A stretch of 64,000 nucleotides of DNA. Origin: Plazaster borealis. Taxonomy: Eukaryota > Echinodermata > Asteroidea > Forcipulatida > Labidiasteridae. Position 1 is the first letter of the stretch. Each line of letters starts with the position of its first letter. This document shows positions 56,085-64,000 of this stretch, in pieces. The notes below the pieces were generated by a model. That model was not told the origin of the DNA. It ran no database searches and saw only the letters and a list, made by a program, of their open reading frames with translations. The stretch is taken from the NCBI GenBank assembly GCA_021014325.1, contig CM037472.1, positions 26,575,539-26,639,538 on the forward strand, read 5' to 3'. The translations under genes were made by a program, and so were the position numbers.

Positions 56085-57425
56085 TAAAAATACAAAAAGA
56101 CAAGTATTTTATACGAATAGGATAAAACTCTTAAAAACATCGTAAACGTTGTATTATTATATAGTTTGTATGGGCGAAATATTCATGGTTATACCATCAA
56201 TTTGAATAGTTCAAACAGCTGGTTGTAATGGTTTCTATTGTCATTTATTAGCTAACAACTATTAGTCAATTGTTTGACAACACCATCAATGTTAGCTTAT
56301 AATTTAATTGTCTTTCTCGATTTTTATGAATAAAATAACCACCCCATCTTTGCCGTCATAAGGCATATAGAGTAGTTTTAACAAAACGAAGTAGGTTTGT
56401 TTTTACCTATAGGCCTACACGTTGTGAAATTGTATTTTAGTTTGATTACAAGAGTATATATATTCAGTATTTTGTTTTGACATCACATCGTCAACGTTAG
56501 TTTGTATGGGCGAATTATTCATTTTTAGACCATCAATTTGAATAGTTAAAACAGATGGTTGTGATGGTTTCTATTGTCATTTATTACCTAACAAGTCAAA
56601 TGTTTGACAGCACAATCAATGACAGCTCAAAATTGAATTGTCTATCTCGATTTTCATGAATAAAATAGCCACCCCAGAAGCTTTGCCGCCATAAAGCATA
56701 GTGTAGTTTTAAAGGCACTGTACACGTTTGGTAATGACTCAAAATATAGGCCTATATTAACATAAAAACTGACTTAGTAACGAGCAACGGAGAGCTGTTG
56801 ATAGTATAACAAATTGTGAGAAACGACTCCCTCTAAAGTAACGTAGTTTTTGAGAAAGGGGTAATTTCTCACTAAAATAATAAAATACTTTTTGCAAGAA
56901 GCCTTTTATTCCTATCTGAAAGCACACAAATTTGTACAACAAGGGTGTTTTTTCTTTCATCTTTTTCTTGCAACTTCGATGACCAATTGATCCCAAATTT
57001 TTACAGGCTTGTTATTTTATGCATATGTTGGGATACACCAAGTGAGAACACTGGTCTTTGACAATAACCAAACGTGTTCAGTGCCTTTAACACAACGAAG
57101 TATGTTTGTTTTTACCTTCACGTTGTGAAATTGTATTTTAGTTTGATTACAAAGTACATTACAGTATTTTGTTTTGACATCACATCGTTAACGTTGTATT
57201 TAGTTTGTATGGGCGAATTATTCATTTTTAGACCATCAATTTGAATAGTTCAAACAGCTGGTTGTGATGGTTTCTATTGTCATTTATTAGCTAACAACTA
57301 TTAGTCAAATGTTTGACAACACAATCAATGATAGCTCACAATTGAATTGTCTATCTCGATATTCATGAATAAAACAGCCACCCCATGAGCTTTGCGGTCA
57401 TAAGGCCCATATAGTCTAGTTATTA
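56085..57425. repeat. Tandem units of about 340 bp (about 2.9 copies), one split by MITE A5
   Basis: Units begin TAGTTTGTATGGGCG at 56163, about 56500 and 57201. They share CCATCAATTTGAATAGTT, GGTTTCTATTGTCATTTATT and CATGAATAAAA, and end GTTTTGACATCACATCG. The middle unit is about 700 bp long because it holds the MITE at 56713-57086. Confidence 0.85.
56713..57086 (-). mobile_element. MITE family A copy 5, with empty site available
   Basis: 374 bp in reverse orientation, ends AGGCACTGTACACGTTTGG and AACGTGTTCAGTGCCT, TTAA each side. The first tandem unit reads GTAGTTTTAACAAAACG at the same place without the element. Confidence 0.9.
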
Positions 57426-57426
57426 G

Positions 57427-57600
57427 CTAGTCGGAACAGCTATGTTTTCGTCAATATTTGTATTTGTTTTTTAGCTGTTCCGACTTAGTAGTCGGAACAG
57501 CTATTGTTTTCGTCAGGATTTGTATTTGTTTGTATTATTATTAGCTGTTCCGACATAGTAGTCGGAACAGCTATTGTTTTCGTCAGGATTTGTTTTTCTT
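57427..57600. repeat. Tandem hairpin repeats (GTCGGAACAGCTA)
   Basis: Three copies of TAGTCGGAACAGCTA, each followed by TTTTCGTCA then TTTGTATTTG; the first two close with TAGCTGTTCCGAC, forming hairpins of about 65 bp. The last copy runs into (ATT)n and unique sequence. Confidence 0.78.
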
Positions 57601-60600
57601 CTTATTATTATTATTCTTTCGCTCTGTCGAAAATCCCATAGGATTTGTACATGCATCTTGTCACCAAAGGTCCAACTTGGCTTAGTATAAAAGAGTCAGA
57701 TCCTATATCATATGAAACGTATAGTTGATGATACCGAGTCGTAAGTACTGGTATAATAATACATAATTTTGTCATGAGCATCGATGTTTTTTTGTCAGAT
57801 ATAGTTTACAAAGAAATGTTTGAACACAATCTTGCTTTCTCATACTTTAAAGGCAAGACAAAAAACTAACCGTGAAAACGTATACAACCTGAGCAAAATA
57901 TTAATGAAATGTATTTTTGTTAAAATATAATAAATTATTCGGGCTTTGCACGCGATGGTTAGGGACAGCACCTGCATTGGCTTTAGGCCATTGATTTTTA
58001 ATTACTTTGATTACGGATTTCACAGCTGCAAAAAATGAGCGAGGAGCGGAAAAAGAAAGAAAGAAAAAAAGCCGGGTTACAGAATTTCCAGCTCACAAAA
58101 CTGGGCGGGCGGAAAAAAACGAAGGCACGCGGACGGCTTCTAAAAACGCATGTAAACTATATGCCTACATAGAAAAATCTATAACATGTGCATTTACGGT
58201 TATTTTTGTAAACGTATAACTGTTTTGTAGGGCCAAGTGTGTCTATTTCTCTGTTTTTAGGCACACGGAGGCTTGATTTTTCACCCAATCAAAATGCCAA
58301 AAGCTAGAGCTTCCGGGGCTTTGCCCCCTCGACCCCCACCAAGGCTTCGCCCCTGAACCCAACCATCGATGTTACCGAAAATTTTTCCAGTAAATATAGA
58401 AGATTAATATGGATCTGAAGTAATTAAAAAGTTTGTATATTTCTCTGTTTTTAGGCACACCCAAAACAATTGTTTACCTAAGTTTTGTGATCGGAGGTGA
58501 GCACAAAGTTCTTATTTTTTTGCAGTAACCGGAAGCTGAGGTCAAGTTTAATTCTCGGGTTTTCCTCGTTATATTGTTGAAGTTATTTTATTTTTATATT
58601 TTGTATCACTAAGTATTACATTCCCAACAACATAAATAATTTTCTTGGTCATAAACTACGTTAAACTAAAATAATTGACCAAACAAATCTCGCCCACGTA
58701 AAACTCCATATGGGTTGGACCATTGATCTATTTTTTTAGAGATCAATGATTGGGACCGACCACAATATTGTCCCGGCCCGGAAGTTCGAATGCGCGCGAG
58801 ACTTGCACAGTCTAACGTAACGAAGTACCAAAAACGTCAATCCCTAGCTTCGCCATATATTGGAGCATTTAATGTGCCTCGGTTTTGATTGCCGAGCCTA
58901 CACGCAACGCCTTCATTGACCAGCTAATTATTAGACCAAGAGAACCCCTTCATTGGCTGTGTCAATGTTGGGGTCTAAAGTATACACTGGGGCTCCTTTT
59001 AAGATATTGAGACTGGGTTGAACACCCTTGTATCAATAACATTCTTAAATTATTACAGTAGGGAAAGATTATTTAGGTTTCATGACGGGTAAGGATTAGG
59101 GTTGGGTTTTAGGGTTAGGGTCAGGATGATGGTCAATGTTCTACCAGGACTCGGTTAGAATCAGTGTAAGAGTCAGGGTTAGAGTCAGGGTCAGGTTCAA
59201 AATCATCTTTATGGTAGGGTCCTGTGAAAGTTTAAGTCAAGGGTCCGTGTTAGGTTAAGGGTCATTATGGTTTTCTGCTTCGATTTTTGCGTCAGGTTCA
59301 GGGTCTGGATCATGTAATCATTGTGAAATAAAACCAGAACAGCTTCGTATTCGTCTAGAGGACAAACACCCAATGTCTTCTTTATCATCTGTTGATTGTT
59401 ATTGTTTGCTATCGTTTAATTTAATAGGTTAATTTTTGTCATCTGAGATCATCGTGCTTTTCATGTTGTTTTAATCATGCAGAAAAATGTCGAGGATGTT
59501 GCTTACATTGCGGTCCTCAATTTTCCCCGCCTTAGTGGTTTTAAATGTGTTCATGGCGTTCGTTTTTTTTTCCTGACAGTGACAGGTATGTACTGACCGA
59601 GAACATTACGATAGAAATTACACCCGTTGACAAATCAAGGCATCCGCCTTAGACTAACCAAAGGAATTTCTCTTTTCGTAGTATAAATACTGCACACTCG
59701 GCCCCAGACTGGAAGGGTCTGCCGCAAGGTGGACATTTTTGGTGCCTCTATGTTGAAATCTTACCATTGACAAGCCCCTTTATAGTTATTTCACCCCAAC
59801 TGGAACATCCCTTTGCCGAAAACATTCATTTGGGCACCGGGTGCAGTCGGCGTTAACAAACGGGGGAGCCCCCGGTGTGGAACCCTCCCCCCTCTTGCCC
59901 ACCAGTCAGGTTGAAAAATGCTCATTATGACCTTTGTATCATGCTTGCCCACATGTACAAGATTCGAACACAGCGGCCGTTTGAGACTTCTTCGACGAGT
60001 CCATTTTATCTGAGGGTGTTGTGAACACTAAATTTTTACACGAGAGAACATTCGTGAACGACATGTGACGTTGCCTCACATAATTAACATTTCCTACGGC
60101 AAATGTTCCCGTCCGTCAACAGACGAAAAACATTGCGATCGATACATGCACATCCTACTAGCTAGCTCGGTCGGGTAGTAGCGCGGCGCAAAGAAGAATG
60201 AATAAATACATAAATATATATATGAAAACAAAACTACAACGCCTTGGGCAAGGCTAGGAGCGCACAGACAAAAAATATGGTATGCTGAGTACAAAAAACT
60301 GAGCATTATTTTGATCATATTGATAAAATTAATTATTTCTAATTCCTACACCGATGTGTGACAAGCACCGTACTCGGTGCCGTGCTTTACCACTTTGGTG
60401 CTCGATGATGTGGCATGTATGTCTTCATTGTGTACTGGGAATCTCAGAGATTCTTTAGAGGATTTGAGGGGGGTAACCCATGTTGGACTCCTCCGTTGCA
60501 TACAACGCAGTGGGGGGGGGGGGGGTGGTAGAGAAAGGACAGTCCTTTTCAAATAGGCTTATTCTGATCCAAGGAATTTAGATCGCTTGCACCAGGAAGC

Positions 60601-60783
60601 AGTTACTATGCTAAAGCACCGATGCATGTATGTTTATTGTGCGGGTCTGTGCTTTACATTGTCATTTTGATAACAATAGGCATAACGGACCCAGTTCATT
60701 AGGACGTCGGTCGCCATTTGCTTATTTGCTCCTTGGCGTTAAATTCACAAGGCAATGTCGAGGGGTAGAGGATAGGGAATACG
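57601..60783. other. Gene-poor stretch with degenerate TTAGGG-like words
   Basis: No convincing exon. At 59085-59225 words such as GGATTAGGGTTGGG, TTAGGGTTAGGG and GTCAGGGTTAGAGTCAGGG recur, resembling degenerate telomere-type repeats. A G run lies at 60510-60527. Two copies of TTTCTCTGTTTTTAGGCACAC (58246 and 58438) mark another short repeat. Confidence 0.45.
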
Positions 60784-61001
60784 ATGGGCCAACTCAAGAG
60801 GAATCAACTAGCAGACAAACTTTTAAGAAACACCACCCGGAGGAATGTACCCAACAAGTCAATCTCGAGAAATCATTCCAACATGTTCTACGCCAAAGTT
60901 CTGTTGGTTTTTCTTTGCTCCATGCAGCTGGTGATCTGTATACGTTTTGCATCAGTGGACAGAATCATACCCACTTCGCTTGCACCATTACTGACATCAG
61001 G
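60784..61001 (+). CDS. Possible first exon of a type II membrane protein
   Basis: ATG at 60784 has A at -3 and G at +4. The 72 codons begin MGQLKRNQLADKLLRNTTRR, a strongly basic segment, followed by a hydrophobic run MFYAKVLLVFLCSMQLVICI that would serve as a signal anchor with the N-terminus in the cytosol, then RFASVDRIIPTSLAP. It ends at a plausible donor, ACATCAG|GTAAAA. No further exon was found before 64000 and no family is recognised. It could be a chance open frame: repeats start about 45 bp downstream. Confidence 0.33.
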
Positions 61002-61039
61002 TAAAAAGAAGACATTAGCAGTACAAACCTGTCGATTTC

Positions 61040-61890
61040 AAATGTTTAATATGGAAACAAATTCGCTGTGCAAACGTATGCGAATGGCTACGTTGTAAAT
61101 GATAGGGTCTACCTGTAGCCTAGGCCTATATTATAGACACTCCTATAAAAAATAAAATAATAATAATAATAATAAAACGAAACAATAATAATAATATTAC
61201 ATAGCAGAAAGTGAATGTCGACGTTAAATATTTTAAATTATTATACATTCGTTGTATGTACAAAGCAAAGTGAATGTTCAAAGTCCATGTCAAAATAATG
61301 CACACAAAAAAAGGTTTGTCGGAGAAGCCGGCTCTTAGCCAGATTCCTGCCGTGAACCGTGCATGAACTACGGCATGCTGCTGGCGCACCCACTGCGTTT
61401 TGTTTTTGACACCTTATCTTGGATGAAAGTAGACATTCGCTGTTCAAACCTTGAACATTCAATGTCTACCTTTGAAATGATAGACATTTGCAGTACAAGG
61501 CAAAGTGATGTCCAAAGTCCATGTCCAAACAAAATAATTTTTGTGAGTATCAGGCTCTAAGCTCGCCTCCTGCCGCGAACTATACGGCATGACGCTGACG
61601 CACCTGGGTTCGATTTCACAAAGCACTACAGATGAGTTAACAGTATTACCATAGTAATTTTGTATTGCGACATCACACTTTGCTTAATAGCAATTAAGAT
61701 CGATTTGCACTTAAGATCAATCTTAACTTGGCTTAACGTCCTGACAGGGATCCTGCCGAGTTATCCACGTAAACGTAAACGTTAACTCTTTGTGAAATCG
61801 AGCCCTGCTGCGTTTTATTTTGGCACCTTATCGAATGAAAGTCGACATTCGCTGTACAAACGTAAGCGAATGTCTACGTTTGAGAAGATA
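61040..61890. repeat. Diverged tandem units of about 190-210 bp, split by element C2
   Basis: The words TTCGCTGTACAAACG (61047, 61428 and 61847 with changes), AAAGTCCATGTC (61280, 61517) and CTGCGTTTTG/TTT with CACCTTATC (61395, 61808) recur in order. C2 (61606-61806) interrupts the last junction, and (AAT)n lies at 61150-61190. Confidence 0.6.
61606..61806. mobile_element. Inverted-repeat element, family C copy 2
   Basis: The ends are GGGTTCGATTTCACAAAG and CTTTGTGAAATCGAGCCC. It sits between GCGCACC and CTGCGTTTT, which are adjacent in the preceding unit at 61383-61400. Confidence 0.78.
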
Positions 61891-61937
61891 CTATCATTTC
61901 AACACTATGGTGTTCTGTAAAGGACACTTACACGGAG

Positions 61938-62245
61938 ACTTTTTTTTTTCAAGCGGCGACTTTTTTTTTTGGCGGCGCCTTTTTTTTTCAAGCGGCGACT
62001 TTTTTTTTTGGCGGCGCCTTTTTTTTTCAAGCGGCGCCTTTTTTTGGCGGCTCCTTTTTTTCAAGCGGCGACTTTTTTCACGCGGCGACTTTTTTTTCAC
62101 GCGGCGACTTTTTTTTTGGCGGCGCCTTTTTCGAGCGGCGACTTTTTTTGGGGGCGCCTTTTTTTTTTCAAGCGGCGACTTTTTTTTTCACGCGGCGACT
62201 TTTTTTTTTTTCACGCGGCGACTTTTTTTTTTTGGAGGCGCCTTT
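61938..62245. repeat. T-run / GGCGGCGCC low-complexity array
   Basis: About 14 units alternate poly(T) of 6-12 with CAAGCGGCGAC, CACGCGGCGAC or GGCGGCGCC. Frames stay open by composition only. Confidence 0.85.
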
Positions 62246-62285
62246 TTACGGAGCCCCTAAAGGGACATCAAAAAAAAACAAATTT

Positions 62286-62642
62286 ATCTCGTGCGCACGA
62301 CATATTATCTCGTGCGCACGACATATTATCTCGTGCGCACGACATATTATCTCGTGCGCACGACATATTATCTCGTGCGCACGACATATTATCTCGTGCG
62401 CACGACATATTATCTCGTGCGCACGACATATTATCTCGTGCGCACGACATATTATCTCGTGCGCACGACATATTATCTCGTGCGCACGACATATTATCTC
62501 GTGCGCACGACATATTATCTCGTGCGCACGACATATTATCTCGTGCGCACGACATATTATCTCGTGCGCACGACATATTATCTCGTGCGCACGACTTATT
62601 ATCTCGTGCGCACGACATATTATCTCGTGCGCACGACATAAT
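62286..62642. repeat. 21-bp palindromic tandem array, about 17 units
   Basis: The unit is ATTATCTCGTGCGCACGACAT; its core TCGTGCGCACGA is a perfect 12-bp palindrome. Units are nearly identical (one ACTTATT variant near 62596). 21 is a multiple of three, so all frames on both strands remain open. Confidence 0.93.
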
Positions 62643-62790
62643 TCGGGATTCTTGGAAGCAGCCAGTCGTCACGCCGCCATTGTTATCACACACGTGAAAC
62701 ACACAACACAGACATAACAAGGTTAAGGAGATCGAAAGATTGGAAAGACAACTGTTTAAAGAAGCCTGTATTAATCACCGTGTACTGTGT

Positions 62791-63255
62791 AAAGTTTTAC
62801 CAGGCATAGTTTTGAGTAAGTTAATGTAGTTTTTCTGTGTTTATTTTCGTTAACATTGTACTTGAAGTTGTAGTTCAGTGTAGTCAATGATTAGATGGAG
62901 TTCTCCGACTAGTGTAGTGCAGTGCAGTGCGGTGCATGCAGCAGAGTAGAGGGGCCTGGCGACGCTATAGCACGGTATACGAGGCGACTCTGCCTGCCCT
63001 GATTTTACAGGCCCCCGGGAGTTGCGACTATTTGTTTGTTTGTTTTTGCCTACTTTCACTTTAAGTAGAGCTTCACAAAGAGACTAATCTCAGTTGTAAA
63101 GAATGTGTTTAGTGATGCTGCACTACACTAGTCGGAGTAATTAACTCCATCTTATCATGGAGAAGACGATCTAATTGACTACAACTTCAAGTACAATGTT
63201 AAAGAAAATAAACACAGAAAAACTACATTAACTCAAAACTATGCCTGGCAAAACT
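62791..63255. repeat. Long inverted repeat (arms about 137 bp, loop about 190 bp)
   Basis: The left arm (62791-62926) reads TTTACCAGGCATAGTTTTGA and TTAATGTAGTTTTTCTGTGT, continuing to CCGACTAGTGTAGTGCAG. The right arm (63118-63255) is its complement with small indels. No gene is seen in the loop. Confidence 0.85.
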
Positions 63256-63274
63256 ATGGTGGCCCTGAAGGGAC

Positions 63275-63560
63275 ATCAAACATACATATTTATGTGAATA
63301 TTTACGTAAATATTCGAGGTTTTTGCCCCAATTCGCAAATATTTACGTGAATATTCACGATTTGTGCCCCAATCGCAAATGTTCACGTGAATATTTACGT
63401 GAATACTCACGATTTGTGCCCTAATCGCAAATATTCGTGAATATTTACGTAAACGTGACTCGCGATTTGTGCCCCAATCGTAAATACTTACGTAAATATT
63501 TGCGATTTGTGCACCCAAACGCAAATATTTACGTGAATATTTACGTAATATTCACGGTTT
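63275..63560. repeat. Tandem array of about 40-45 bp units
   Basis: Six to seven diverged units built from ATTTACGTGAATATTCACG and ATTTGTGCCCCAATCGCAAA. The ACGTGAATATTCACG part is itself palindromic. Confidence 0.8.
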
Positions 63561-64000
63561 GTGCCCAAAGTCTCAAACCCAGTCATCCGTGAACCGTGAA
63601 TATTGAAGCTAGCCGCGTATTGGGCCAGAATTTCCATCCGCGGATTTTGCTTATTCAGTAGTTCCATGTAGTTCAAGGCGGTAACATTTCTGTCTCCCCC
63701 TTAATTCTTTTTAATTTGAGCGATTTTTATAATCTTTCTTTATTAGTGTAATTGTTTTCAGAATTCTGAAAAAAACATAGATCACTGAGCATACTTGGCT
63801 GACCAATTAGTGAGTAATTATCCGCCACAATTAAGACCTCACCACAGACCAACATACAACTGTTGAAAAACTTGCATTCGCCTGAAAGTAAATGTACCCT
63901 TCATGTTGCAAAAAAAATGAAATTTCATTCCATAATCTTATATACCCTACCACTGGGCGCACTTAATTTTGGAGGTGGTTAATTCGCATCACTAATTAAT
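63561..64000. other. Window end, nothing recognised
   Basis: AT-rich; no exon, repeat family or tRNA-like element identified. Confidence 0.4.

Noticed and set aside
62286..62642. CRISPR-like array
   Set aside because: There are no unique spacers between repeats; this is a simple tandem array in a eukaryotic setting.
61820..62720. Open frames of 116-242 codons on both strands
   Set aside because: All are produced by the T-rich/GGCGGC array and the 21-bp array; every frame is open.
63276..63676. Minus-strand open frames near the window end
   Set aside because: Direct translation of the 40-bp repeat array.

Overview
The window looks like nuclear DNA of an invertebrate deuterostome. An echinoderm, most likely a sea star, is my best guess. 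The evidence is: AT-rich DNA, short exons separated by kilobase introns with GT-AG (twice GC-AG) junctions, many short DNA-transposon (MITE) families, tRNA-headed SINEs, decayed LINEs and a Penelope-like fragment. There are no bacterial-style operons or ribosome binding sites. The species assignment is inference. All exons were built by eye from reading frame, splice sites, codon phase and remembered family motifs; no alignment was run.

Layout. (1) 7151-31636, plus strand: most of a GALNT7-type polypeptide N-acetylgalactosaminyltransferase in nine constitutive positions. The cytoplasmic/transmembrane N-terminus lies outside the window or was not found. Its most striking feature is a tandem pair of equal-length, same-phase homologous exons (25535-25657 and 25749-25871). 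They encode alternative versions of the segment holding the metal-binding His and the loop after it. (2) 37881-40650, minus strand: a small three-coding-exon gene for an unrecognised 102-residue protein, with a likely 5' UTR exon near 41660-41740. (3) 42009-47156, plus strand: a complete PDCD2 gene (MYND zinc finger plus PDCD2 C-terminal domain), divergent from gene 2 and probably sharing a promoter region. (4) 48348-54099, minus strand: a complete seven-exon TRPT1/Tpt1/KptA tRNA 2'-phosphotransferase gene, convergent with PDCD2. One predicted catalytic Arg is read as Gly. (5) 60784-61001, plus strand: a possible first exon of a type II membrane protein.

Repeats. At least four inverted-repeat families (A to D) recur. 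Families A and D sit at TTAA sites. Other elements are a 254-bp element with 7-bp target duplications, a 1.35-kb element carrying many copies of a 13-base motif, and a 1.1-kb hAT-like element that split a 39-bp minisatellite. There are three tRNA-related SINE families. From 54 kb to the end the sequence is nearly all repeats: 340-bp tandem units, hairpin repeats, a T-rich/GGCGGC array, a 17-copy 21-bp palindromic array, a long inverted repeat and a 40-bp array.

The genes do not form a pathway. GALNT7 acts in Golgi mucin-type O-glycosylation, PDCD2 is linked to 40S ribosome assembly, and TRPT1 removes a 2'-phosphate from spliced tRNA.
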